A stretch of DNA of 64,000 nucleotides from Trichloromonas sp034006665. Its GTDB lineage: Bacteria; Desulfobacterota; Desulfuromonadia; Desulfuromonadales; Trichloromonadaceae. Made by a program: the position numbers and the translations under genes. Shown here piece after piece: positions 1-8,257 of this stretch. The stretch is taken from assembly GCF_034006665.1 (NCBI RefSeq), contig NZ_JAVESI010000015.1, positions 3,686 to 67,685 of the forward strand, read 5' to 3'. Each line of letters starts with the position of its first letter. The first letter of the stretch is position 1. The notes under the pieces were generated by a model. The model was not told where the DNA came from and ran no database searches. It worked only from the letters and a program-made list of their open reading frames with translations.

Positions 1-1382
1 CCCAGCATGGTCAGGGGCAAGCCCGGCAGAAAGAACACCGGTGCCAGGCTGTAAAGCAGCATGAAGATCAACGGTGCCCACAGGCCATAGCCGGTGATGG
101 TAGCCCGCAGCTGTTGGGGATCGAACTGGTCGAGCAGGCCGCTGGCGCGCAAGGCCACGATGCTGCCGATCAACAGGGCCAGCACGGCCAGACGCATAAG
201 CTTTTGCCGGCCGGTAGCGGCGGATGCGGGGCGGGTGGCAGGTTCAGACATGGGACGCTCCTGGGCATTGGGGGCCAGAATCTGGTGCCTGGCGCGGCGT
301 TTCAGACTCAGCCGGTTTTTGTAGCGCAGCAGGGAGGGAACAGGTTTGAGGCTGCCGTCGAGGGCTGCCGTCGGTTGCAGCAGCACATCGAGAACATGGC
401 AGCAGTTGCTGACTGGCCGCAAAAATTCCATGCAGCCGGCGCAATAGGTCACCAGGGGCCGGTCCTGGGCCTGTTCGGCGCGGCGGTCACGCCACTTCAG
501 AGCCAGCTGTGGCGCGGTGGCCATCACGCAGCCGCCCTCGCCGCAGCAGAGGGTGGTGCGGCCGCTGTTGCGCATTTCCTCGATCTTCAGTCCACGCTGC
601 TCAAGCAGTTGGCGCACCGCCTGCTGTACCGGCAGGGCCTGCCGGTTGACACAAGGGTCATGGATGGTCACCGTCAAAGCTGGTGTCACTGTGGCTGGTG
701 GGACGGGCAGTGTGGCGGGCTGTTGCGCCAATTCCTCGTAGACCGAATGGCATTGCAGACCGTTGCCATAGCGGCGGAAAACCTCGTAGCAGTTGGGGCA
801 GGCGGTCAGAACCGTTGTGACGCCACCCGCCTGCAGCAGATCACGCAGCTGGCCGAACCGCTGACTGAAGCGCTGCTGATCACCGAGGTCGTGGGAGGGC
901 TTGGTGCAGCAGTCGAGTACCAGCCCGAGGGTCGGCTGCTGGCGGCGCAGCTGCTCGTACAGCTGCCAGACGGTTGCCGGCCGGTTGCCGGCCAGGGCGC
1001 AGCCAGGGAAGAAGACCATCTGGCACCCCTCGGGCAAGGCATGCCAGGTGAAACGTTTTGATGTGCCGAGGTTCTCATAGCTGCGCAGACCACGAAACCG
1101 CCGCAGGATCTGTGGCTGGTCGATCACAACCGCCCGGCGCAGCTGCAGAAACAGGGCACTGAGACTCAGGCGTTCCGGGCACAGGGCATCGCACAAGCCG
1201 CACAGACTGCAGGAAAAGGCCAGGGTCGCAGCCAGCCTTGGATCGTCGCCCTGCTGTAGACGGCGGGCCAACTGGGCCGGATTGCCATACTGCTGCAAAA
1301 AGGCGCAGCCGCGTACGCAGGCGCCGCATTCGCTGCACCCGGTGGAGACGTGATCCAGCAGGCGATCGAGGTTCTGACGCAT
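1..1382 (-). CDS. Fe-S oxidoreductase (CCG domain) fused to a VTT/TVP38 membrane domain, 3' end cut by window edge
   Basis: From the ATG at 1382 the frame is open to the window edge with no stop, so the C-terminus is missing. The N-terminal part has two ferredoxin-like motifs (CSECGACVRGC near residue 16, CSLCGLCDALCP near 58). Cysteine-rich 'CCG' modules follow, as in GlpC/LutA/HdrB-type proteins (FFPGC, DCCTKP, CPNC, CCGEGG, YCAGCM). From about residue 378 the sequence becomes hydrophobic and resembles TVP38/TMEM64 (VTT, DedA-like) proteins. An internal ATG at 251, preceded by AGGAG, could instead start a separate VTT protein, but no stop codon separates the parts. It lies 20 bases after the rhodanese gene, so co-transcription is likely. 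I infer a membrane-anchored cytoplasmic electron-transfer protein; the substrate is unknown. Confidence 0.7.
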   Translation of the reverse strand, partial: MRQNLDRLLDHVSTGCSECGACVRGCAFLQQYGNPAQLARRLQQGDDPRLAATLAFSCSLCGLCDALCPERLSLSALFLQLRRAVVIDQPQILRRFRGLRSYENLGTSKRFTWHALPEGCQMVFFPGCALAGNRPATVWQLYEQLRRQQPTLGLVLDCCTKPSHDLGDQQRFSQRFGQLRDLLQAGGVTTVLTACPNCYEVFRRYGNGLQCHSVYEELAQQPATLPVPPATVTPALTVTIHDPCVNRQALPVQQAVRQLLEQRGLKIEEMRNSGRTTLCCGEGGCVMATAPQLALKWRDRRAEQAQDRPLVTYCAGCMEFLRPVSNCCHVLDVLLQPTAALDGSLKPVPSLLRYKNRLSLKRRARHQILAPNAQERPMSEPATRPASAATGRQKLMRLAVLALLIGSIVALRASGLLDQFDPQQLRATITGYGLWAPLIFMLLYSLAPVFFLPGLPLTML

Positions 1383-1402
1383 TTGCGTCGGATCGTTACA
1401 GG

Positions 1403-2323
1403 TCAGCGGTTGCGGGCAGCCCATTCCTCGGTCCCTCCCTCGAAGTTGATGGCGGCTGGCAGGCCGGCAAGCTGATGCACCATCCAGGCGTAGCCCGAGC
1501 GGATGCCGCCGGTGCAGTAGTACAGAACCGGCTTGTGCGGATCAATCCCTTGGGCGCGCAGCAGCTGGCGCAGCTGAGAAGCGTCGAGTGGACGGCGGTC
1601 GGAACCCTGGTAGAACTTCTCCCAGTGCAGATGGACGGCGCCGGGCAGATGGGCGGGCAGCCATTCCGTCAAATAACTGCGGGTATCCACCAGCTGCCAT
1701 GCGGCACCGCGCTGTTCAATATCGCTGGCGCTGCAATTCAGGGCGCTGTTGAGGGTGACCTGATAGGTTTTAACAGCGGCAGGTTGGGGAATCTCCTGGT
1801 TCAGCGGCGCGCCGGCGGCCTGCCAGGCCTGGATGCCGCCATCAAGCAGATAGACCGGCCCCCGGTGGCCAAGCCAGGCCAGCAGCCACGCCAACCAGCC
1901 CTCACCGCCCCAGCTGCTGTCGGCGTCGCCGTAGATCAGCAGGGCGCTCTGTTCGTCGATACCGCAAGCACCCAGCGCCGCCGCCAGTTCGGCCGGTGGC
2001 CAGACGCGATATTTGACGCCGCGTGCGTCGGTTCTGCTATAGTCCTCCCAGCTGAAGGAAAAAGCATTGGGCAGATGGCCTTGCTGCCAGTGGGCGCGGG
2101 GACGGGCGTCAAGACAGATCAGGTCGGCACGTTCGAGAGCGGCGCTGACGTCAAGACGCTGCAACTGAAAGCTCGGTCCCTCGGCGGCGCCAACCGTCAG
2201 AGGCAGAAGCAACAAGGACAGTATGGGCAGAAAAAGACAACAGAAACATCGGCCTGTCCAGGTCGGGCGCACTGGTGGGACGGGGACCGATGCGATATTG
2301 CTGTTGCTGATGCTGGTCATCAT
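1403..2323 (-). CDS. exported two-domain rhodanese-type sulfurtransferase
   Basis: A 306-residue protein with two rhodanese domains, the thiosulfate/3-mercaptopyruvate sulfurtransferase architecture. The C-terminal domain carries the active-site loop YYCTGGIRSG, with Cys as the persulfide carrier. The N-terminal domain (LLIYGDADS loop) lacks a catalytic Cys, as is usual. A hydrophobic stretch ending LPLTVGAAEG around residues 28-48 looks like a signal peptide, so it probably acts in the periplasm. The start at 2323 is supported by AAGGAAACC just upstream. Its 5' end overlaps the 5' end of the divergent glycosyltransferase if that gene starts at 2223. The Fe-S/VTT gene follows immediately, which suggests a sulfur-related operon, but that is inference. 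Confidence 0.8.
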   Translation of the reverse strand: MMTSISNSNIASVPVPPVRPTWTGRCFCCLFLPILSLLLLPLTVGAAEGPSFQLQRLDVSAALERADLICLDARPRAHWQQGHLPNAFSFSWEDYSRTDARGVKYRVWPPAELAAALGACGIDEQSALLIYGDADSSWGGEGWLAWLLAWLGHRGPVYLLDGGIQAWQAAGAPLNQEIPQPAAVKTYQVTLNSALNCSASDIEQRGAAWQLVDTRSYLTEWLPAHLPGAVHLHWEKFYQGSDRRPLDASQLRQLLRAQGIDPHKPVLYYCTGGIRSGYAWMVHQLAGLPAAINFEGGTEEWAARNR

Positions 2324-3611
2324 GGTTTCCTTTCTGTTTCTGGCGCGTCAGAACGATCTGCGCCTGGCGCTGGTGGAAATAACCGCCGCCAGCGCGGTGG
2401 TCGTGCTGGCATTGGCTGGCTTTCTTGCGGCCTTGTCGCGCGCTCGCTGGCGCTGCTGGCCACTTCTGGTGCTGCTGACGGCGGTATTGCTGCGGCTGCT
2501 GTTTGTACCGCGTCCGCCCCAGCTCTCCGACGATCTGTACCGCTATCTGTGGGATGGCTTGCAACTGATCGCGGGCGTCAATCCCTATGCCCTGGCGCCG
2601 GCGCAGGCCGTGCCGCCTTCACCATGGGCTGCCCAATTGCAGCCGCTGATCAATCATCCCCAGTTGGTGACCCTTTATCCGCCCGTGGCACAGCTGCTGT
2701 TCGCTCTGGCGGGCGGTTCCCTGCTGGGCTGGAAGTTACTCCTGCTGACCTGCGACATCGTTACCTTGGTGCTGCTGATGGCGCTGCTGCGCCGCGTTGG
2801 CCAGCCGGCAGCACTGGCGGCCCTGTATGGCTGGCACCCGCTGGCGGTCATTGAAGGGGCGGCTTCTGCCCATCTGGATCTGGCCGCGTTGCCGCTGCTG
2901 TTGCTGGCCCTGTGGTTACTGATGCCCGCGCCAAGCCGGGCTGCGCCGGCCGCTGTGGCGGGCAGCGGTCTGGCCCTGGCCCTAGCGGGGGGGATCAAGC
3001 TGGTGCCTCTGCTGCTGGCGCCCCTGCTACTGGTGCTGCTGGCGCCTGGCCGACGGTGGCTGTTTGCGCTGGTAGCCGCTGCCGCCCTGCTGCTGCCGGC
3101 CGGTCTGTTCTGGCCGGAACTGATCAAAGGACTGCAGACCCTCGGCCAGTATGCCCGCCATTGGGAATTTGCCGCTCTGCCCTTTCGTCTGTTGCGTGCC
3201 TTGCTGGCTGACGGGCTGACGGCCCGACTGGTACTGGCGACTCTGCTGCTGCTGATTTTAGCGGAACTGCTGGTGTGGCTACGACATACAGCGGGCCAGG
3301 CCGTCGCGCTGGGTCAGGCCGCGGCGGTTCTGCTGCTGGCCTTCGCCCTGCTGACACCCACCCTGCATCCCTGGTATCTGCTCTATCCACTGGTGCTGGC
3401 ACCGCTGGCCCCGCCGCCGGTGCGGTTGGCGGCATTCGTGCTGGGCTGGTCGGGCCTGCTGAGCTATCAGGTGATGACCGGCTTTGCCCTCAACGGCCAG
3501 TGGCAGGAAAGCACCCGGCTGGCGGCCTACATCTTCAGCGCACCGGCCATGGCGTTGATGCTGGCTCTGATGGTTGCCCTGCTGCGACGGTACAGGCGCA
3601 AGCCGATCTGA
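2223..3611 (+). CDS. polytopic GT-C-type glycosyltransferase (mannosyltransferase-like)
   Basis: A very hydrophobic protein of up to 462 residues with about ten membrane segments. The motif DDLYRYLWDG near residue 100, then NPYALAP and LYPPVAQ, are typical of polyprenol-phosphate-sugar dependent GT-C enzymes (GT87/DUF2029-like). In these the acidic pair after the first membrane segment is catalytic. The likely reaction is transfer of a sugar from a lipid-linked donor on the outer face of the inner membrane. Start choice is uncertain: 2223 has AAGGA four bases upstream but overlaps the rhodanese gene; 2310 or 2322 would remove most of the overlap. The 3' end overlaps the convergent GT2 gene by 85 bases. 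Confidence 0.7.
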   Translation: MGRKRQQKHRPVQVGRTGGTGTDAILLLLMLVIMVSFLFLARQNDLRLALVEITAASAVVVLALAGFLAALSRARWRCWPLLVLLTAVLLRLLFVPRPPQLSDDLYRYLWDGLQLIAGVNPYALAPAQAVPPSPWAAQLQPLINHPQLVTLYPPVAQLLFALAGGSLLGWKLLLLTCDIVTLVLLMALLRRVGQPAALAALYGWHPLAVIEGAASAHLDLAALPLLLLALWLLMPAPSRAAPAAVAGSGLALALAGGIKLVPLLLAPLLLVLLAPGRRWLFALVAAAALLLPAGLFWPELIKGLQTLGQYARHWEFAALPFRLLRALLADGLTARLVLATLLLLILAELLVWLRHTAGQAVALGQAAAVLLLAFALLTPTLHPWYLLYPLVLAPLAPPPVRLAAFVLGWSGLLSYQVMTGFALNGQWQESTRLAAYIFSAPAMALMLALMVALLRRYRRKPI

Positions 3612-4321
3612 CGCCGGTCGTGCCAGGCCTCGCGCGCGACGATCCACAAAATCGTGCTGCCGGCGCGGACCACACCCCGCAAGGTGCGGCTGATTTTGGA
3701 CCGACCGGCCAGGCGTGGCAGATACAGCAGGGGAATCTCGCGTACGCGCAGACCCTGTTGCAAAGCCTTGATCTGCATTTCGATGGTCCAGCCGTAACCG
3801 GCATCGCGCATCTGCAGGCTTTGCAGGGACGACCAGCGGATCAGGCGCATGGGACCGAGATCCTGGTAGTTCCCGCCCCACAGCAGGCTGATGAGCCAAG
3901 TGGCCAAACCGTTGCCGAAACGTTGTTGCAGACTCAGGGCGGCGCGGTTCTTCGGCACCCGCTGAGCCAGCACCAGGTCGAGATTCTCTTCGACGAGGGT
4001 CTGTGCCAGAACCTGCAGTTGGGGGTGATTGTCACTGCCGTCGGCATCAGCGAAGGCGACCAGCTCCGGCGGATTGTCCTGCAAAGCGGCGATGCCGGCC
4101 AGACAGGCCGAGCCGTAGCCGAGCCGATCCTCGCGCACCACCCTGGCGCCGGCAGCACGAGCCAGGGTGCCGGTGCCATCGGTCGAAGCATTATCAACCA
4201 CCAGAACTTGGCTGATACAGGCCGGGACGCGGCGCAGAACGGTCGGCAGGGATTCGGCCTCGTTATGGGCCGGCATGATCAGAGCGATGCGCGGTGCGGT
4301 TGCTGGCATGGGGATATTCAT
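3527..4321 (-). CDS. GT2 glycosyltransferase, DPM1-like
   Basis: A 264-residue GT-A fold enzyme: IALIMPAHNEAESLP at the N-terminus, VVDNASTDGT, and the DxD-type metal/nucleotide motif FADADGSD near residue 90. This resembles dolichol/polyprenol-phosphate mannose or glucose synthases that make lipid-linked sugars. There is no long C-terminal membrane segment, so it would be cytosolic or peripheral. The convergent GT-C gene next to it would be a natural consumer of its product, though the opposite orientation means they are not one operon. AAAGGG precedes the start at 4321. Its C-terminal 28 codons overlap the GT-C gene on the other strand. Confidence 0.8.
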   Translation of the reverse strand: MNIPMPATAPRIALIMPAHNEAESLPTVLRRVPACISQVLVVDNASTDGTGTLARAAGARVVREDRLGYGSACLAGIAALQDNPPELVAFADADGSDNHPQLQVLAQTLVEENLDLVLAQRVPKNRAALSLQQRFGNGLATWLISLLWGGNYQDLGPMRLIRWSSLQSLQMRDAGYGWTIEMQIKALQQGLRVREIPLLYLPRLAGRSKISRTLRGVVRAGSTILWIVAREAWHDRRQIGLRLYRRSRATIRASINAMAGALKM

Positions 4322-4338
4322 AGCCCTTTGGAAGAGTA

Positions 4339-4373
4339 AACAGGCGCACCTCTTTGATCCCGGTGCGCCTGTT
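4339..4373. terminator. hairpin between the barrel gene and the GT2 gene
   Basis: A perfect 12-bp inverted repeat (AACAGGCGCACC / GGTGCGCCTGTT, 11-base loop) lies after the stop of the outer-membrane barrel gene. A short T-rich tail is present on either strand (GCGGTTTTTC on plus, TTTACTCTT on minus). I read it as an intrinsic terminator for the minus-strand barrel gene; it may work in both directions. Confidence 0.5.
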
Positions 4374-4408
4374 GCGGTTTTTCGGGGTTTGCTCTGGCCG
4401 GGCCGGGA

Positions 4409-5362
4409 TCAGAACAGGATGGCAGCCAGGGCCAGCGACCAGGTTTCACCCTTGGTGGTGCTGGCTCCGTAGAGTTCGTTGAAATAACTGGCTTCGAGCA
4501 TCAGCTGAGGCAGCAGTTTGTAGCCCAGGGTGATTTCCAGTTTTCCCAGATCGGTTTCATAGGGATTGGAATTCACCTCAGTGAGCTTGCCCGTGGGGCC
4601 GGAGTCGCCGTTGCCGACATGGGCGTTGCCATCAAGCTTGGTGCGGACATAGAGGGCGCGGGTGAGGTCAAAGCCGGTCTCCAGCAGATAGACGAATTCA
4701 TCGGCGTATTGCTGGGTGCGCCAGCGGTAGCCGGCCTCGACATTGAAGTAGCCCGGCAGCAGCGGATAGAGGGAATGGCCGAACTGCAGCCGCACATCGA
4801 TATCGTCCTGCCCGTCGCCGAGTTGGATATCCGTCGACAGATCCTGGTCCTTTTCATCATAGGCCTCGCCGGTTTTGTACAGGGTCTGCAGAGACAGGGC
4901 CCCGGCATCAAGAGCCAGCAGCCGATAGCGCAAGCCAACGTTGATATCGGCGAGACCAGTGGATTGAGCGGTTTTGTCGACACCGTTGCTGAAGCTGGTC
5001 ATGACGCCGTTCACCAGTTTGCGGCCACGTTCCTGATAGGTCCATTCGGTTTCCTTGTAATCGAAAGAGCCGATCAGGGTCAGATCCTCCAGCAGGCCGT
5101 ATTCGCTGTAGAACGACCAGGTCTGCTCGTCATAGTCGAAATCCCGCCGCAGGTTCTTATAGACGTCATTCGGCGCGTAGGGCTTGGTGGACCCATTCTG
5201 GTAGAAATAACGGTCGGCTTCGTATTCACTATAGGCCAGGCGGGTGTAGAGCTTGCCTTTGGGCTGGGTCCAGGCGCCGGCCCAGAGGCTGCCGCTAGCG
5301 CATAGCAGCAGCAAAAGCGTCAGCGACAGCAGACGAGCCATTCGATGGTACGGTTGCTTCAT
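4409..5362 (-). CDS. outer-membrane beta-barrel protein of unknown function
   Basis: A 317-residue protein with a clear signal peptide (LLSLTLLLLLCASGSLWAGA). Amphipathic strands alternate aromatic and charged residues and end in ...LALAAILF, with the terminal Phe typical of barrels inserted by BAM. Strand spacing gives perhaps 12-14 strands. No catalytic motif is visible. The closest general type is the phenol-degradation-pathway/transporter barrel family, but I cannot name a substrate. The start at 5362 has AAGGAGAG eight bases upstream. It stands alone between divergent and downstream glycosyltransferases, so a role in envelope polysaccharide is possible but unproven. Confidence 0.7.
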   Translation of the reverse strand: MKQPYHRMARLLSLTLLLLLCASGSLWAGAWTQPKGKLYTRLAYSEYEADRYFYQNGSTKPYAPNDVYKNLRRDFDYDEQTWSFYSEYGLLEDLTLIGSFDYKETEWTYQERGRKLVNGVMTSFSNGVDKTAQSTGLADINVGLRYRLLALDAGALSLQTLYKTGEAYDEKDQDLSTDIQLGDGQDDIDVRLQFGHSLYPLLPGYFNVEAGYRWRTQQYADEFVYLLETGFDLTRALYVRTKLDGNAHVGNGDSGPTGKLTEVNSNPYETDLGKLEITLGYKLLPQLMLEASYFNELYGASTTKGETWSLALAAILF

Positions 5363-5608
5363 GAGGTCTCTCCTTCAGTTCTTCCCGTGGATTAAAAGGT
5401 TCCCGGCAGGAGATCGGAGATCCGCAGCATGAACTCTGTGGCAGAAGTCAGTTGCTGGCCGGGACGTGAAAACGGCGGGAAGATATCATGTAAGCTAGTG
5501 ATTTTACAAATGGATTATCTCGACAACATTCTCCGCTTTCAATCGGTTTTCTCGATAGTAGTTATTACATCTGGATTTCGCCACGCTGCCGTGCTATAGC
5601 AGGCGACC

Positions 5609-7075
5609 ATGATGAACTCTGCTATTTTGATCGGTGCCGGGCTGCATCTTGCCGCCCTGCTGGCCCTGACCCTTTATGGTCTACATCGGCTGTGGCTGCT
5701 GTGGCGCTGGTGCCAGCTGTTGCGTTATCCTCTGATTGCGCCCCAGTGGCACGGCCCCTTGCCGCTGGTGACGGTACAGTTGCCGCTGTATAACGAGCCC
5801 TGTGTGGCCGAGCGTCTGCTCGATGCTGTGGCAGCCCTCGACTGGCCATCGGAGCGGCTCCAGATTCAGGTGCTGGACGATTCGACGGACGAAACCACAG
5901 CGCTAGTGGCGGCCCGGGTGGCCTTCTGGCGGGCGCGGGGTCTGCCTTTCGAGATCTTGCGCCGTACGCAGCGGCATGGCTACAAAGCCGGTGCCTTGGC
6001 GGCCGGTCTGGGATCGGCCCGGGGTGAGCTGATTGCCCTGTTCGACGCCGATTTCGTGCCGCCAGTGGATTTTTTACGTCGCCTGTTGCCTTGGTTCGCC
6101 GACCCGGCCGTGGCGCTGGTGCAGGCCCGCTGGGCTTTCCTCAACAGCGAAGCTAGCTGGCTGACCCGTTTGCAGGCACTACTGCTGGGGCCACATTTCA
6201 GCATTGAGCACCAGGTGCGTCATCGCCGCGGCCTCTTCTTTAACTTCAATGGCACAGCCGGTATCTGGCGGCGGCAGGCCATTGAGGACGCCGGTGGCTG
6301 GCAGGCCGACACAGTGACGGAGGATCTTGATTTGAGCTATCGCGCCCAGTTGCGTGGCTGGCGTTTCGTCTATGTCGATACGCTGGCGGTGCCGTCGGAG
6401 CTGCCGGATAGCCTGTCGGCCTTCTGCAGCCAGCAACAGCGCTGGGCCAAGGGCTCGCTGCAGACGGCGCGTAAAATGCTGCCACAGATCTGGCGGGCAA
6501 CGCTGCCCCGATCGGTGAAGATCGAGGCAACGGCCCATCTGTTGGCCAATCTCGGCTGGTTGTGCGGCACCCTGGTCGCCTTGACAGTACTGCCGGCTGT
6601 GCTGTGGCGTCTGCAGACGGATGGCTACCGCTTCTGGCCGTTGGATCTGACGCTGTTTTTGCTGGCGACCGGAGCCATCCTGACCTATTTCTTCTGCCAT
6701 GCCTGGCAGCGGCGGCAGTGGTCGCTGCTGCCTTTTGTGCCACTGATCCCACTGCTGACCCTTGGGCTGGCACCACGTCTGGCTTGGGCGGCGCTCACGG
6801 GGCTGGTGCGCCGCGGTGGCGAGTTTGTCCGCACCCCCAAACAGGGCGGCGCGACCGACTGGCAGCGGCTGCTGCCGGTGGGATCGGGCCGGCTCTGGCT
6901 GCCGTTAGGACTGGGGCTTTACAGTCTAGTGCCTCTGTTGCTGGCTTGGCGGCAGCTCAGTGCGTCGGGTCTGCTTCTGCTGCTGTTCTTCCCGGCCGGG
7001 TTTTTCTGGCTGGCGCTGCAGCACTGCCTTGAAGAACAGCACCGCCGGCGGCCGATGGCACGCATCAGATCTTGA
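5609..7075 (+). CDS. membrane GT2 polysaccharide synthase, cellulose-synthase/mannan-synthase-like
   Basis: A 488-residue processive beta-glycosyltransferase. An N-terminal membrane helix is followed by a catalytic GT-A domain with LDDSTDET (~93), LFDADFVP (DxD, ~145), TEDLDLSYR (TED, catalytic base, ~233) and QQQRWAKG (Q(Q/R)xRW acceptor motif, ~273). Four or more C-terminal membrane helices form the export channel. This is the layout of CslA/mannan synthases and CelA-like enzymes without a PilZ domain. No BcsB, BcsZ or PilZ gene is adjacent. The gene ends about 100 bases before transposase debris, so a downstream partner could have been lost. Confidence 0.85.
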   Translation: MMNSAILIGAGLHLAALLALTLYGLHRLWLLWRWCQLLRYPLIAPQWHGPLPLVTVQLPLYNEPCVAERLLDAVAALDWPSERLQIQVLDDSTDETTALVAARVAFWRARGLPFEILRRTQRHGYKAGALAAGLGSARGELIALFDADFVPPVDFLRRLLPWFADPAVALVQARWAFLNSEASWLTRLQALLLGPHFSIEHQVRHRRGLFFNFNGTAGIWRRQAIEDAGGWQADTVTEDLDLSYRAQLRGWRFVYVDTLAVPSELPDSLSAFCSQQQRWAKGSLQTARKMLPQIWRATLPRSVKIEATAHLLANLGWLCGTLVALTVLPAVLWRLQTDGYRFWPLDLTLFLLATGAILTYFFCHAWQRRQWSLLPFVPLIPLLTLGLAPRLAWAALTGLVRRGGEFVRTPKQGGATDWQRLLPVGSGRLWLPLGLGLYSLVPLLLAWRQLSASGLLLLLFFPAGFFWLALQHCLEEQHRRRPMARIRS

Positions 7076-7177
7076 CGGCCAGCCTCCGGCCCAGTTTATG
7101 CTTGACAGCCCTTGGAAGGTGCCCGCGCTCGGGTGCCCCGTCCTGCCCCATCACGTTATTTATGCCAGGAAGCTGTC

Positions 7178-7447
7178 GTGACTATCCTGATAGAGCGTTT
7201 CTCCGAACCGGCCCCCTTAGCCAAGACCGCCGATGCGGTCGAAACGATGAAGTATCGGTTCCAGACTCAGGCGGGCCGAACTCTTTATGCCAAACGAAAA
7301 TGCACGGTTGAGCCGGTGTTCGGCCTCATCAAGGCAGTCATGGGATTCCGTCAGTTCCTCCTTCGCGGGGTGGAATCCGTTCGCAGTGAATGGAACCTGG
7401 TATGCATGGCCTGGAATCTGAAGCGGTTACATGCCCTAATGGCCTAA
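7178..7447 (+). mobile_element. IS1182-like transposase, C-terminal remnant
   Basis: Only the end of a DDE transposase is left. The segment YAKRKCTVEPVFGLIK and GFRQFLLRGVESV, then a WNLKRLHAL tail, matches the C-terminus typical of IS1182-type transposases, where VEPVFG carries the last acidic residue. The sequence upstream of about 7178 does not continue the family in this frame, and the catalytic N-terminal two thirds are missing. It is therefore inactive. It marks the left edge of a patch of mobile debris that precedes the cytochrome module. Confidence 0.75.
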
Positions 7448-7547
7448 AACCGGCCGGGGCTTCTGTTTTTGTCGTCAAAACGACGAGTTAAAAGTCAATT
7501 TGAGCAGGCGGACAAGATTGCCAATGATGATTTTCATCATCAACGGT

Positions 7548-7584
7548 CCTGCCGGTCCGAGGCAACTTGGCTTAGACCGGCAGG
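7548..7584. repeat. hairpin after the IS1182 remnant
   Basis: A 10-bp perfect inverted repeat (CCTGCCGGTC / GACCGGCAGG) with a 17-base loop. A small palindrome around 7524-7540 (ATGATGA-TTT-TCATCAT) lies beside it. It sits between the IS remnant and the feoB-like fragment and may be an old IS end or terminator. It has no T-tract. Confidence 0.35.
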
Positions 7585-7613
7585 CTCCTAGATTTGCGCA
7601 GGACTTGAACCTT

Positions 7614-7900
7614 CTAATGTTGAGTGTGATTCTGTTTGCTGCTGAAAAAACCCATGAACAGAGTAAATGTTAAGGCCATGCCGTAAAAGCCGAACATGGC
7701 TTGCAACCCGGAAAGACCCAGAGCACGACCCAGAGAAAAGACCAGTGAGGCGATAGTGATACCCAGCAGCATCGGATAGCAGATGGAAAACAGCATCCAT
7801 TTCACCGAACCGGACTGGAGTTTGACCGCCATGGCGGTGGCCAGACAGGGAGGGTAAAGCACCATGACACCATGAACAACATCAAGGACAGGGCGTGCAG
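7614..7900 (-). pseudogene. feoB-like C-terminal fragment with an 8-bp tandem duplication
   Basis: Read on the minus strand, ALSLMLFMV followed after a frameshift by LYPPCLATAMAV and a final membrane helix resembles the C-terminal gate (nucleoside-recognition) region of ferrous iron transporter FeoB. The frameshift is visible: the octamer CACCATGA occurs twice in tandem at 7860-7867 and 7868-7875, and removing one copy restores FMVLYPPC. Upstream of about 7900 the coding continuity is lost at an IS3 transposase end, so the GTPase domain and most membrane helices are gone. Identification as FeoB rests on a short segment and is moderate. Confidence 0.5.
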
Positions 7901-8083
7901 GGAGGCATTTACTTCCATGCCTATGAGAGCGGAAGCGAGGTGCGACAAGGCATCAGGCACTGGATCGACCAGTACAATACGAGCCGCCCTCACTCCAGTC
8001 TGGACGACAGAACTCCGGATGAGGCATATTGGCAAAAACCCCGACCCGACTACGCTGGCCCGGCTCTCCAACTGGCGGCATAA
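7895..8083 (+). mobile_element. IS3-family OrfB transposase, C-terminal remnant
   Basis: The reading frame FHAYESGSEVRQGI, then IDQYNTSRPHSSLDDRTPDEAY, is the characteristic end of IS3-family OrfB integrases (the YN..RPH..L...TP..Y signature). About 60 residues survive. The catalytic DDE core and OrfA are absent. Its left end abuts the feoB-like fragment at about 7895-7905, so this junction is probably a deletion or recombination scar. Bases 8084-8257 hold the likely IS end and the leader of the next gene, with nothing else I can recognise. Confidence 0.75.
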
Positions 8084-8257
8084 TCATAAAGACTTCCCAC
8101 CTTATTCCCGCCGCCGACTTGTCCTAACAACCGGGGCCACCTTAGGATTCTGACGTTTTTTTCGCGGTGTCCGTATCAGCCGTGGAAGAGGGAAAGAGGT
8201 TTCTTCTTCCCGAAGAAATGCGTCATTTTAAACCCTTTTTTACTTTGGCGAATTATT

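Noticed and set aside
114..1061. Plus-strand frame of 315 codons
   Set aside because: Antisense to the Fe-S oxidoreductase, which has clear cysteine motifs; the plus product has no family features.
1238..2854. Plus-strand frame of 538 codons
   Set aside because: Runs antisense across the Fe-S and rhodanese genes and out of frame through the GT-C gene; low-complexity product.
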